NCBI GenBank assembly: GCA_003254905.1
Contig: QANU01007800.1
Location: forward strand, 63,225-127,224
Direction of reading: 5' to 3'
Source: Nissolia schottii
Lineage: Eukaryota; Streptophyta; Magnoliopsida; Fabales; Fabaceae
DNA length: 64,000 nucleotides
In this document: in pieces, positions 1 through 11,477 of the stretch
How positions within the stretch are numbered: position 1 is the stretch's first letter
Layout: each line of letters begins with the position of its first letter
Position numbers and translations under genes: made by a program
The notes under the pieces: model-generated
What the model was told of the DNA's origin: nothing
Databases searched by the model: none
What the model saw: only the letters and a program-made list of their open reading frames with translations

Positions 1-399
1 CCCCTCCATCTTTGTTACATAATTTCATCTTCTCTTCAACTCAACCAAATTTACATGACATGGAACCTAGTAAGTAACCTCAGCCAAACAAAAAACCACA
101 AGAAATTATTCAATTCAATAGAAAAGATCAACGAAATTAAATTAAACCTAAAAAATATATAGTTGATAATTGTAATAGTTAGGATTAGCTAGTGGTTTAG
201 CTAATTAGTTAGTGGTTGTTAGTGGTTATGAGGAGCCTATATATAGGCTTGCTCTACTTGTAGTTAAACACAACTTTTCTCATTATCTCAATTTCATNAA
301 AACCAACAGTTTTCCAGGAAAACAACAGCAAGATATACATAATAATATCCATATATTTAAACCACTCAATTGGTGGTCATCAAATGTTACCCACTCTTA
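1..399. other. AT-rich sequence, no gene recognised
   Basis: AT-rich DNA with one ambiguous base. No conserved domain or repeat end is visible. It may continue the minus-strand LTR remnant that begins on its right. Confidence 0.4.
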
Positions 400-1265
400 G
401 AACAAGGTGGATAGTGGTGCAATAGACTTGGTGTAGCAATCCCATGAAGCCTTGGTGTTTCCAAAGCTTGCTTGACTTGCTACGAGAAGTATTTTAGTGA
501 AAGTTAGTAAGGGTTTCTCTAGTGGAAAACAAGAGAAAATTTGAGAGGATGAAGATGATGAGGATGCCACGGTTTTGAAGGGAAAAATGCAAGAAAAGAG
601 TGGTGAGGCCGTGTGGTGTGGCTTGGTTTCTTTCTTTGCTTAGGGAAAGAAATGAAAGAGGACAAAAGATGAATGTGTTTAGGAAGGAGCAAATGGGAGG
701 GGCATAAATAGGGGAAGCAAACGGTGTGGCTTACAATTTTTTTTCTTTTTCCTTTTTAAAGAAAAAGAAATGAAAATAAGATAATCATGCTTTCATGAAT
801 AGTGACATGAATAGTAAAATGATAAGTATGAAATTTGGGGAAATGTGTGTGTTGTGTCGTGTGTGTGTGTTAATTGTATTCAATGTGTGTTTGATCATGT
901 TTGGTCATTAACTTTCCGTGTACGTGTATTGTCATACGTGTGCGGCGATTTAACGGATATCCTAAAAATTTTCTAAAGATAAAAACACATTATAATAATT
1001 TTTATAATAAGGAATTTAAATTATTCCAAGGTACTCGTAAATCAACTTTCGTAAAAGTGTATTTTACAGATACCTTTGATACGTAATTAAATTTCGGTGA
1101 CGACAGATGATTGATCTAGATCTCGTGGAACTTCGCGAGATTATGAAATTATTATCTTAATTGTCATTATCAAAAATATAATTAGTGATTTAAAATTCTC
1201 AGTCTTAATAAATCACTCGTATATTTATTTACTACGCGAAATATTTGCTAAGGAAAAAGTGGGAC
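400..1265 (-). repeat. Tekay/Del-type LTR remnant, U3 and R portion
   Basis: Read on the minus strand from about 1265 leftwards, this follows the same succession of short motifs as the plus-strand LTRs starting at 2259, 17916 and 32392. These are a start like CCCACTTTTTCCTTAGC, an ATTTCGCG block, a CTCGCGA..TTC block, then TATCTGTAAAATACAC and TACCTTGGA. A TATTTATG TATA-like box lies at about 702-711 on the minus strand, followed by leader-like sequence. The terminal TGTAAC has been lost. The inner boundary near 400 is approximate. No internal coding region is attached, so it is a fragment or degraded solo LTR. Confidence 0.6.
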
Positions 1266-2258
1266 AAATGAAAAGGCAAGAGCTAGAAAAGCAAAAGAGG
1301 CCTTACAACAAGTTTTGGCAACAACTATGAAAGTGCGGCTAAATTGAGAAAATGAAGAGCCCAAAATAGTGAATTGCATCATGGAAACATGCGGTCCAAG
1401 AGGTACAACCTGAATGAGACTTTTTTGGAGTGTTTGTTTAATGTTTTGTAAAAAAAATGGCTATGCCATTCAGTTTTGGATGTTTTTAGCCGAATTATTC
1501 AGTTTTTGACACTAATAATTAGCATTAATCAGTGCTCATTATTTGTTTTTCAGTTATGTTTCTTATGGCATTAGTTGTTTTCAGCTGTTGGGGCATTAAT
1601 TACTCATTATTCCTTGGACTTTGTAATGAACCATTGGCCAAGCAGCACAAAGCTACCCATTTGGTCATTTTGAAATCAGAAGTTGAATTTCAATCAGATT
1701 ACTATCAAATTGTGAGAGTGATTCTCTAAGTTCTTGAGTGATTCAAGATTGAGACTATCAAAGGTTTTCCTAAATTCCTTTGTATGTTTGTCTCTTTATC
1801 CCTTTTTTTAATCAATTCCATACATCATAATTTTCCAATCTGAATACATCATTACACACACGCATTCTTCCATCATTGACATCTACATTAGCCACCAAAT
1901 CATTCCCATTTCGTGAAAGCCCTTCCACAAACAATATCTTCAATTTGGTGATAACATCGGTCATATCATTCTGGCTTGTGAATTCTCTACAATTGTTTCC
2001 ATACTTTTTGGTGTCCATATTTTTGTCACGAAATTCCTTCCTTCTTTTTAGTTTTCAACATTTTGGGAAAAACATCATTACTGCATCATTTAAAGTTGTA
2101 TTCTCTTTTCAGCTTGTTCAGTTTTATATGTCTTTTGGTGCATTTTTGCCTAAATTGTGACTTTTTGACTTGAACTGTTATCTGATTGTCCTGAGACTAT
2201 GTAAAACAATATTTTGAGTGTTCTTTGTAAGATTCACTGTTTAACAGTGTGCCCCATC
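1266..2258. other. Unassigned intergenic sequence
   Basis: About 1 kb with short open frames only. A stretch around 1710-1800 (GAGAGTGATTCTC and following) looks like retrotransposon LTR leader, but I could not find partner ends. No gene is supported. Confidence 0.35.
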
Positions 2259-2850
2259 TGTAACATCCCGATTTTTCCTTATTAAAGATTTTGCATAATA
2301 AATAGATATAACAACAATATAATTAAATTAGAATTTTAAATCTCAATTTTATTTCCCAAAAATGCCAAGTAGGGTAATAGTTGGTGATTTCGCGAAAATT
2401 CGCAGACACCGGATTTACTACTGTTCGTCACCAGAATTTAATTGTGCATCAAAGGTATCTGTAAAGAACAATTTTATGAAAATAAATTTACAAATACCTT
2501 GGATGAACTTAAATTCCTTATTAGGAAGGTTACGAGATCACGATGGTGTGTCTGGAATATTTTCCGGATAGCCGTACATGAAACACCCGAACAGCTAACG
2601 ACCAAACATGACCCAACACAACCAAAATTTGGCCACATGGTCGTGGCCTCAACTCCCTCTCATGCAGCATACACACACTCTACACTCACAAGCCATGTCA
2701 ACAAGTCAACGAAAGGTATCCTCTTCCAAAAAAAATGTCACTATTCATGGCATAGGAATTATCCTATTTTTTATTTCTTTTTCTTTTATTTTTTCCCAAA
2801 AACTTGAGGCAAAACCTATGGCTTAAGCAGCCTATAAATAGCCCCCATTG
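2259..2850 (+). repeat. Tekay/Del-type LTR, 5' (U3) part
   Basis: Begins with TGTAACATCCCGATTTTTCC, the family terminus also seen at 17916 and 32392. It continues with shared blocks such as TACCTTGGATGAACTTAAATT and a promoter box TATAAATA at 2833-2840. The LTR stops just after the TATA box, where it joins an antisense pol fragment at about 2850, so this is a broken LTR rather than a complete one. Confidence 0.7.
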
Positions 2851-3432
2851 GAATCTCTTTGTTCCGAGTCTTTCGGGTCTTGTGGTCGATGATCTTTTGC
2901 GGCATCAACGACAAGGCGAGATCTTCTCTCAATATGCTTTTCTCGGGCTCGAGTACATGGTCCGGAGATGCGTAATACTTCCTCAACTGAGACACATAAA
3001 AGACAGCATGGACATTTGCTAGGTTCGGTGGTAGAGCTATCCGATATGCCACTGGTCCGATGCGCTCCAATATCTGGAAAGGTCCAATGGATCGGGAACT
3101 TAGTTTCTTGACCTTCATGGCCCTTCCAATGCCTGTAGCGGGAGTAACCTTCAAGAACACATGGTCTCCTTCTTGAAACTCTAAGGGTCTTCTGCGGACG
3201 TCGGCGCAGCTCTTCTAACTACTTTGAGCTGTGAGGATCCGTTGTCTAATTCTCTGTATGCACTCCTCAGTATCTTGGGTCTCTTCGGGTCCCAAGTATC
3301 TGTATTCATGACCATCGTTCCAACAAAGGGGCCACGGGCACTTCCGGGCATAGAGTGCTTCGAAGGGGGCCATGCCAATACTAGCATGGTAACTGTTATT
3401 GTAAGAGAACTCTATGAGCGGTAACANAAGTG
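2851..3432 (-). pseudogene. Ty3/gypsy (Tekay/Del lineage) integrase C-terminal fragment
   Basis: On the minus strand this encodes the C-terminal part of a chromovirus-type integrase. From the right come PLIEFSYNNSYHASIGMAPF, then LGPEETQDTEECI, then FLKVTPATGIGRAMK. The GPF-type module follows (IGPFQILERIGPVAYRIALP, then NVHAVFYVSQLRKY), and the piece ends near KEIP. These are hallmark strings of Tekay/Del polyproteins. The reading frame is broken by a frameshift near 3180 and an ambiguous base at 3427. The catalytic core (D,D,E) and reverse transcriptase are absent. It sits between two TATA-bearing LTR pieces on the opposite strand, so it arrived by rearrangement or nested insertion. It is not functional. 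Confidence 0.85.
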
Positions 3433-5084
3433 ACCCATAGACGAGAGGGAAAAAAATAGCAGACCGATCTAGCGGTCCAAGCACGCTGTAGCGGTTCGAC
3501 GAAAGTGGACGCTGCAGCGGCTCGACGTAGTGACTTGGCTGGCAAGTCAATTTTTTCCTATAAATAGAAGGCTCCCTTGAGTGTTATAACTTGCTAATTC
3601 ACTCAAAGAGCTCTGAAGGTTGTTCTTTGAGAGTGAGTACTTTCTCTTAGCTCTAATTTTATTTTATTTTTTTTCATGGCAAAGCAATGATTCCATATAG
3701 GGTGTCATCGTCATGCTGTTAAAGTGTTTTGAGTTAGTTAGTAGTGTTGTTCGAGTTCCTACCAAGCTCGCGAAGGACGACAATCAGTCTTCAATAACTC
3801 TAGGTGAGTAAGTTGTTACTCATGGCTTATTTTAGTCAGTATATTATGGTCATATAAAGCATGGTTTTAGATTTGATTTACTAAATGATGTTTTAGAAAA
3901 ATAAGGATTTACAAAAAGATTTGCAAATCGTTTTATTGAACCCTTTCTATGGAAACTTGTTTTATTATATTTATTAATTTATGAAAATCATATTGATGAA
4001 TGTTACAAAAATGTTTATGAAATTATTTATGAAACTATTTGTGAAAGGTTTTAGAAAAGCATGAAAACCTTGTTAGAATCACCATGGGACCATTGTTTTC
4101 AATGCATAAATATCATCATGTTACATGTGTATATTCATGAATTTCAAATGTTAGTTATTTCAATTATTTCAGTTATCAGTTAGCAGTTATTTCAATTTTC
4201 AATTATGTTCACATTATTTTAGCAATATTTTCAAGGAAGTTATATATATATATATGATAGAACTACAAGTCAGCGATAATCTACGTTGACCCTTGGTACC
4301 ATTATAATCAGAATCAAAACTAACTATTAGGAATCTGGGGACTCGGGTACATCAGATTACCATTAGCTATCGAGACCTAGGTGCTTGGGTAGTGTGTTAA
4401 CCAACTATCAAGAATCTAGAGACTCTAATAGATCATGTTACCATTAACTATCGAGACCTTAGTACTTGGGTAGTGCGTTAAAAGCTAGACCGTAATGCTC
4501 AGCATTTGTCTATCTGGATATCTTTCTATATTGTTGTTTTAAATATTTTTACGAAAGCTTATTTACCAATATTATGATATTATAATATTTTTGTGTGAAT
4601 AGTACTATTATGTATTGCATATGTATATCCATATTTTGAAACGTCTCGTGTGTATTGTGCGTGATCGTTCACTTACTGAGGCTCTTCCCAGAGTTCTCAC
4701 CCCTCAACCTCCCCCTCTAAATGCAATTTAAGATGTAGAGCAACAATGCATAGAGATCATGGTCAGTTGCAGTGACGTCAAGATTCTTGAGTCAATAGTC
4801 ACCTTGAGGTGACGCTATCTATAGGATTTGTTAGATTTATTTTATTTTAAAGATAGAGTCGGTGTTTAGAGTGCTCCAATTGTATGTAGGATCATCAGAC
4901 TGATCGCGCATTGTACATATACATTTTTATTTATTGTAAAGAGTTTGTATTTATTCAAAAAAATAAATTTTTTATTTTTTAAAATTGAAGTTGAAAAAAA
5001 TGTTTTTTACGAAAAGAATTTATAATATGATTTTGTAAGGGAACTAGTCCCTTGGATGTCGGTAACGATTTTCAGGTTGTTACA
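3433..5084 (+). repeat. Tekay/Del-type LTR, 3' two-thirds
   Basis: Contains a TATAAATA box at 3559-3566 preceded by GC-rich near-palindromes (CGCTGTAGCGG, CGCTGCAGCGG). A long R/U5-like region follows, including the CACTTACTGAGG...GAGTTCTCACCCC block shared with the LTRs ending at 13920 and 53954. The end at 5078-5084 is TGTTACA. The 5' part is missing. From about 3587 onward it is repeated in inverted orientation at 5139-6330. Confidence 0.7.
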
Positions 5085-5138
5085 TGGTTGTTCTATGAGG
5101 ATTGGGGCTGATGGGGTGGGTGGTGGCTGTAGACACTA

Positions 5139-6330
5139 TGACACCCTAGAAATGTCATCGGTACGCAAGAGACTAGTTCCTTTACGAAATCTTCCAATGT
5201 TGCATGATTTTTCATTAAAATGTACATTTAAATAAATAGTAAAATTCACTAACTTATTATATAAAATATCTTTTAAATAAATATTGAAGTACATAATGTT
5301 TTAATGGTTCCTGCTTGTGTTCTAATGGAACATTATAACCTAACTACTAAGCTAATCATAACTAAAAATTATTTCACTGTAAAGTGAAGCTCATCAAGTT
5401 TTGAATTGTTAGAATCTACTAGATGAGGGGAGCATTATCGTCAACGCTATCTGGAAAATTTTTTTGATGATGGATGACTCATCGCTTTGTGAATGACAGA
5501 TCCCACAACGACATGAGATATTTCGTAGAATGACAAGCATATGCAATACATATATAATATCAATAAAAAAATGTTATACAGTTTATATTGCATAGTACAT
5601 AAAACATTTAAAATATAATTAAAGTTGGAAGTTCACTAGATAGACGAATCCGAGCAATACAGTTTAGTTGTTCATGATAATGTCTGGGCCTCATGGTCTT
5701 ATCCTATTCTACACAATACATGGCATCGAGCCTCATGGACTTTCTATGTCTGAGCTTCATGGTCTTGCCCTAATTATTCTATATGTCTGAAACCTATTCT
5801 ACATGATAACCGTACAAGGTATACCAGGGTCAACGTGGACTGTCACTGATGTAACATGATAACATGAATACATTAATTGATAACTGATAGGATAACATAA
5901 CTAACTTGTTCATAAGCAGTCATACGCATGCAACATGACATATTTAATGCATAAAAATCAATGGTCTCATGTAGTTCTAAAATAATTTTCATAATTTTCT
6001 AAAATAGCTTTATAACTATTTTTATAAATATTTTCATTAAATAACTATTTTCATAAATAAGGAAATTTTTAAATAAATAACTAATATCATAAACATTAAC
6101 AGAAAATAATAAATTCCTCCTCCTAGAGTTTTATAAAGACATGCATGATAAAATAATTTAAAGTCACTCACTTGAAATGACAGACAACTAGAGACACCAA
6201 CACTTGAAGCTCCTAAGCGTGGACAACCTATGTGAAGGTATTGTTTTCCCACAAGAAAGAAAAAATAAAACTAGAGTTAAAAGAAAGTTCACGCTTAAAC
6301 CATAATCTTCATAACTCTCTGAGTGAATTA
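5139..6330 (-). repeat. Tekay/Del-type LTR, inverted copy
   Basis: Starts with TGACACCCTAG, the reverse complement of the LTR 3' terminus, 54 bp after the end of the plus-strand LTR at 5084. Matching inverted blocks include the ACTAGTCCCTT segment next to the terminus, the CACGTTGACCCT segment (5826-5850 against 4281-4296) and CTTGCTAATTCACTCA (6318-6333 against about 3589). The arm is about 1.2 kb, against about 1.5 kb on the left, so it carries deletions. Together the arms form an imperfect hairpin. Confidence 0.7.
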
Positions 6331-6598
6331 GCAAGTATCAATACTATTAACACAAACTTAACACAACCCATGTCTATCTTATGATACAGTTGCATCTATA
6401 CATTTGTGACACACTGACACCTCACCTCATAACTTTCTAAGCTCCAATTTTATTTATTGAAAGGAACAAAAAAAAAAAAAAGAACGATAAGAAAGAGGGA
6501 CACAGAAAAAAAAAAAGACTTACAAGATTTAATCATGTTTTGCTTTCATGAAGTTTGAAAAAAGTACAAATTTTTTTATTTTCGCTTGTAATTTTTAA

Positions 6599-7390
6599 TA
6601 AATGAATTGTCCTAACTCAACCCCGAAATTTAGCTCAAGGAATGAGAATTGTCTTGATATTATAAAGACCATCTTGACTCTATATCTGAGCAATGTGAAA
6701 TTCTAACACACCTTCTCTCCTTACACCCAGAACTAGACATTTGAAGTGTGGAGTTAATTTGCAGAACTGGATTAATACGGGTGGGCCTATTAGTGATTTT
6801 GGAATAGGATATGGTACCATCTTAAGAAATGAATTGACCTAACTCAATCCCAAAAGCTAACTCAATGGATGAAGCTTAAGGTTGCCTTGATATTATTTAA
6901 AAGGCTATTTATGTGGGATTCTAACACTCCCTCATGCTTAAGACTGTACATTTAGAGTGTAGATTTTGCAGGATTGGACGTACATATGCGGGTAGACTCA
7001 TTAAGGATCTTAGGATAAACTCTGATACCATCTTAAAAAATGAATTGACCTCATTCAACCTCAAAAGTTAGCGCAAGGGTTGAGTGTTGCCTTGATATGT
7101 ATTATAACTAAAGACTATCTAAACTCTTTCTCTAAGTAACGTGAAACTCTAACATCCAGCTTCCATCATACCTTGGATTGGACATTTGACACATGGAGTT
7201 TGCAAGACTAGACATATGCAGGTGAGATGGTTAATGATTTTTGGATATGCTCTGCTATTATTTTAAGAATTGAATTAACCTAACTCATCGACTCAAAATA
7301 AGCTCAAAATGGGGTGAAAATTACTTTAATATTATAAACTCTATCTAGGCTCTATCTCTAAACAATATGAGACTCTATCCGTTATTTCAC
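6599..7390 (+). repeat. Tandem repeat, about 210-230 bp unit, 3.5 copies
   Basis: Units begin near 6599, 6828, 7039 and 7268 with AATGAATTGACCTAACTCAA. Each continues with a block containing CTTGATATTATAAAG, ACTCTATCTCTAAGCAATGTG and a TGGTACCATCTTAAG-like end. Copies are diverged. This resembles a sequence common as a dispersed repeat in dicot genomes. No coding potential is seen. Confidence 0.75.
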
Positions 7391-7728
7391 AAACTGATAT
7401 ACAATATCCTTCACTTAATTTTTAATTTATTAAACAAAAATTGATTACAGATGACAACAATTAAAATCTGACATGCCTATTATATCAATAAGACAATATG
7501 GATTCGGGCAACTAGTCGGGTTGAATAGCAAAGCTTTTTTTATATAAATATGATTAGTAGCAAATAAATGTAGGGTTGATTAAAATTCTTGTTGAGAGAT
7601 CTCTTAACTATTAATCTTGCATTGGAGTATTGAGAAAAAAAAATTTGTTGTTGAGAAATCTCTACCCTCTATAAGAAGGCATTCCAAATAAAAAAGAGTG
7701 AGAAACATAAATTTATTGATAACTTTTC
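7391..7728. other. Spacer, nothing recognised
   Basis: AT-rich sequence between a tandem repeat and a TIR element. No ORF or motif is supported. Confidence 0.35.
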
Positions 7729-8556
7729 GGTCTCATTTGTTATGTCGTATATGATAAAACCTGATAATGTTAGACCTGATAATATAAGGTATGATAGTAT
7801 AATATAAGCAATACACTATATAAATTTTTATACTATCATATGTTTGACGTGTAACATATAACTCTAAAATTAAAAAATTGAAAACTAAAAAAGAAAGAAC
7901 CATTAACAACAACGTGAATTCTAGGTTTCTTAACAAGCTTGTTGTTGGGAGAGTATGAAGCAGAACCTTGAGCAAATAAGATTCGAATATAAACTACAAT
8001 ATTTGGTCAAAAACATGGACATGAATGCAACAAATGCAGATAAGGTTGACGATCCTTGAGCAATAGCGAAGATGACTTGCGGATGACACAATTTCGACAT
8101 GCAATTTCGACAGAATTGCGATTCAAGCACAAAATCTCAATCGCACCCTTTGATACATTTAAATTCAATGCAAAGATACAAATCACAAAGAGGGAGAAGA
8201 TGAGACAATAACCTGAACATGGAAGGCAATAGACAATGGTGGCGACGACAGATGGTGATTGGCATAATGAATGTCATGGCAAGAAGAACTACATTGAGGG
8301 CTGAGAAAAATGGGAAGAGGAAAACGTGAGAAGAGAGGAAAGATTAATTTGAAATTAGTAAAAAAAAAAATATCACATGATCTAATCATGTCTCTTATAA
8401 GGTCTGATAAGTTAATACAATGATTGTAAGATAAAATTAAATAAGATTGCATAAGATTATACTATCATATATTACGTCAAATACGTGATATATAAAATTT
8501 AATTTCATAGTATTAACTAATACTATTAGATCTTATACGAGATAATAAAAGAGGCC
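7729..8556. mobile_element. Non-autonomous TIR DNA transposon
   Basis: The left end GGTCTCATTTGTTATGTCGT and the reverse complement of the right end (GGCCTCTTTTATTATCTCGT) match at most positions. The inverted similarity continues inward in TATGATAGTATAAT blocks. At about 830 bp it has no transposase ORF. I could not find a clear target-site duplication, so the superfamily (hAT, PIF/Harbinger or other) is unresolved. Confidence 0.6.
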
Positions 8557-8895
8557 TTAGAATATGATTTCAATAGTTCATTTTAATTTCATAAAATTAA
8601 TTATAATTATAATTTTAAATGTGGCAAAATCGGGTAGGAATGTTGGTGATCAAATTAAAGAAGAAAAAGAAAAAAAGAACCACGAAGGCTGCAATGTGTT
8701 GCTTTCTAAGGCCAACCTCATAACATCTTAATCATTTACTTTGGTTAGTTTCTGGTTCTTTTATCATTCCTGTTACATGTACACTATTTTATGTGTCATC
8801 ATACTATCACCAAGTATTAAATATGTTTGGGTCCCACTACGAATCTCCACTTGTGCATAGATCCCCACTCTGCCTTTAAATGAGCGTGCACACGT
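8557..8895. other. Spacer, nothing recognised
   Basis: No ORF, no recognisable repeat ends. Confidence 0.3.
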
Positions 8896-8929
8896 GATTC
8901 GTATAACTGTTTGCGCTTCTCAGCTTTTA

Positions 8930-9440
8930 TTCGCGTTCACAAACATTAACAACACGGGTGCACAAACATTAACATCATGAAAAACACATATTATACTGTG
9001 AACAATTTTAGTGCACAAATTTATGAAACAACAGTGAACAAACTTTAACAACATAGGTGCACAAATATTAACAACATAATTGCACAAACATTAACAACAT
9101 GAAAAATATTGTAGACAATTTCAGTGCACAAACTTTAACAACATGGTTGCACAAACATTAACATAAAAAAACACACATTATCCTGTGAATAATTTCAGTG
9201 CACAAACTTTAACAATATAAGTGCACAAACATTAACAATATAGGTGTACAAACATTAATAACATGAAAAACACATTATACTGTGAACAATTTCAATGCAC
9301 AAACTTTAGCAACATAGGTGCATAAAGATTAACAACACGAGTGCACAAACATTAACATGAAAAATACATTATGCTATGAATAATTTTAGTGCACAAACTT
9401 TAACAATGTAGGTGCACAAACATTAACAAAAAAACATATT
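8930..9440 (+). repeat. TGCACAAAC(A/T)TTAACAAC short-unit array
   Basis: At least fifteen copies of a core (A/G)TGCACAAAC(A/T)TTAAC are spaced irregularly and grouped into higher-order units of about 100 bp. These units also contain ACACATTATACTGTGAACAA and TTTCAGTGCACAAACTTTA. The same core recurs at 23980-24120 and, as TGCACAAACTTTTGAAC, at 28615-29050. Confidence 0.8.
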
Positions 9441-9660
9441 TACAATATAATCAACTTTTTATCATCTTAAGCATCTATAACAATAACAAATAATAGTCCA
9501 ATAGAATACTTCAAGCAGTTCTAACAAGTAAATTACCATGGTAAAGATAGACCTCATCCATTTCCAAAAAAGGTCAACATTTTATTATCTTAATTTCATT
9601 TTATTTAAACCACGTCAATGAGACACATGGAACTAGAAAATCTTCCAAAGATTAAATGTT

Positions 9661-9900
9661 AGGTGATAGAAGGAGGATGAGAGGATGACAAGTGCGGATG
9701 AAAAAAAAGAATACGAAAAAAAAAAAACAAATTCAGGTGATAGGAGGAGGATAAGGAGAGGAGGAGGAGGACGAGTGTGGAGGAAGAGAAAGAATACGAA
9801 AAAAGAGTCGGGCGAGAGGAGGAAGAAAAAGTATACAAAAAAATCCTTAGGAGTTTAAAAGAGAAGATGAAGGAAGAAGGAGAAATACAAAAGTTTGTAT
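9661..9900 (+). repeat. Purine-rich (GA) low-complexity tract
   Basis: The plus strand is almost entirely A and G (GGAGGAGGAT, GAGGAAGAAAAAG). The long serine/phenylalanine-rich open frame on the minus strand here is a by-product of this composition. Confidence 0.75.
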
Positions 9901-10419
9901 AACATACATTGATGACGGTATGGATGACAAATTTTGAGTATATATGAGGCACTTTTGCTCTTTTATCATTCATTTTGAAGTTTGACTTGGCGAAACCAAA
10001 CCACAAAAAACACGTAGACGTTGATAAAACACGAAGATCATTATTGGACCAGCATCATTTCCTTTCATGATGAATCCTTTTCGTCCGTAAATTACGCTCC
10101 CATACTCAGCATCCCCCTAGAAAAGAAAACACACGTTTCATAATGTCCCTCTAAAACGCACGCTTGTGTTGAACAACGTACGAGACTTCTTCTGTAGGTC
10201 TAAATAATAATTGATGAGAGAGACTCCTACCAACATGATGCCATTTGATACTCTCCACGTTTAATAACTGTCTATTGACCCGGCTTCAGATTAGGATCTA
10301 ATTTACGCAATACAATACAATAAGTAATTAATTCTGACAATACAATAGGGATGTAAGTTTGAATCTCAATTAATAAATAAAAATATTGTGTGTATATTAA
10401 TTATACACTAATATTAAAT

Positions 10420-10680
10420 ATTCATTTTTTTTCATTTTTTCATTTTCTCTCACTCACGCTCTTCTTTTCTTCCTCACCTTATTCTTTATTTTTTTTCCTC
10501 TTCTTCTCTCCTCTCCCTATATTTTTTTTCTTATTTTTTTCACTTGCAACTATTTTTTTTTTTCATTCTGCTCTTGTTCTTTTTCGTTTCTTTTTTATTG
10601 TTCGCTTTTTCTATCTCTTGTTTTTTTCTTCTTTTGTCATTTTTTGGTTTGTTTCCATTTTTTTTTCTTTTAAAGGCATT
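10420..10680 (+). repeat. Pyrimidine-rich (CT) low-complexity tract
   Basis: The plus strand is almost entirely C and T. The apparent 107-residue phenylalanine-rich plus-strand open frame over this stretch is compositional. The tract mirrors the purine-rich one at 9661-9900. Confidence 0.75.
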
Positions 10681-10729
10681 ATGGAGAATATGAATAAGGG
10701 CATTCTTCTTTGATCTATATTGTTTTCTA

Positions 10730-11110
10730 TGGTTTTTAATGTTTTAGTGTCGTGTAAAGTTTGTTTATGTACATTGTAATGTTTGTTTATTTCCTTGTTT
10801 CAGTATGTTATAATGTTTGTTTACGAGTGTTGTAATGTTTATTGTTAAGTGTTGTAATTTTTGTTTCTTTGTAGTGTAATATTTTAGTGGTGAAATATTT
10901 GTTTGTGTGTATAATGTTTATTTATAAGTGAAGTAATAGTTGTTTACGCCCTCGTTTTTGTGTGGTGTAATGTTTGTTCATGTGTACTATAATGTTTGTT
11001 TATGTACGTTGTAATATTTGTTTATGAGTTTTGTAACATTTATTTTCGAGTGTTGTAATGTCTGTTTATTTGTGATGTAATATTTGTTTATGATAGAGTG
11101 GGCGAGGGAG
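10730..11110 (+). repeat. GTTGTAATGTTTGTTTA array, inverse of the array at 8930-9440
   Basis: More than ten diverged copies of (G/A)TGTTGTAATGTTTGTTTA-like units at roughly 25-35 bp spacing. Short fragments of the same array with its GAGAGAG flank recur at 17030-17120. Confidence 0.75.
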
Positions 11111-11214
11111 CAAGAGAGAGTGTGACATTTATTATTCACTATTTAGTTAGTGTCAGTCTCATTTATTTTATTTTTTTGTGTTTGATAATGTTTATTTATT
11201 TGTTCTTTAACGTT

Positions 11215-11472
11215 AAGTCTATCCCCAAGTGTGGATAGGTCCCCAAGTATGGACAGAGGCAGTATGTTCCCAAGTGTGAACAAAGTAAGTCTATCCTCAA
11301 GTGTGGATAGGTCCCCAAGTGTGGACAACATGAGTCAGTTCCCAAGTGTGAACAAAGTAAGTCTATCCCCAAGTGTGGATAGGTCCCCATGTGTGGACAA
11401 AGCAAGTCTATCCCCAAGTGTGGATAGGTCCCCAAGCGCGGACTAGGTAAGTCTATCCCCTAGTGTGGATAT
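11215..11472 (+). repeat. Minisatellite AAGTGTGGATAGGTCCCC within a Tekay-type LTR
   Basis: Alternating units of the type AAGTCTATCCCCAAGTGTGG, ATAGGTCCCCAAGTGTGGAC and TTCCCAAGTGTGAACAAAG. The same units occur at 12920-12975, beyond the inserted Athila-type LTR, and at 19752-19792 in the LTR starting at 17916. The array is therefore part of the LTR family and was split by the insertion. Confidence 0.8.
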
Positions 11473-11477
11473 GTCCC

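Larger units (their letters stand above)
8896..11130. mobile_element. Candidate foldback-like element with minisatellite arms
   Basis: The segment is organised as a mirror. On the left is an array of TGCACAAACATTAACAAC-type units (8930-9440), then a purine-rich tract (9661-9900). On the right is a pyrimidine-rich tract (10420-10680), then an array of GTTGTAATGTTTGTTTA-type units (10730-11110), which is the left motif read on the other strand. The middle, about 9901-10419, has no conserved protein. This fits a foldback or Mutator-like element with long subterminal repeat arms. Exact ends and a target duplication were not found, so the call is an inference from symmetry. Confidence 0.4.

Noticed and set aside
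9659-10006. 115-residue serine-rich protein on the minus strand
   Set aside because: Product of the GA-rich tract.
10390-10713. 107-residue phenylalanine-rich protein
   Set aside because: The frame is a product of the CT-rich tract. No conserved pattern.
11215-11472. CRISPR-like repeat array
   Set aside because: Units are directly adjacent and variable, with no unique spacers. The same units occur in other LTR copies, so it is an LTR minisatellite in a plant genome.
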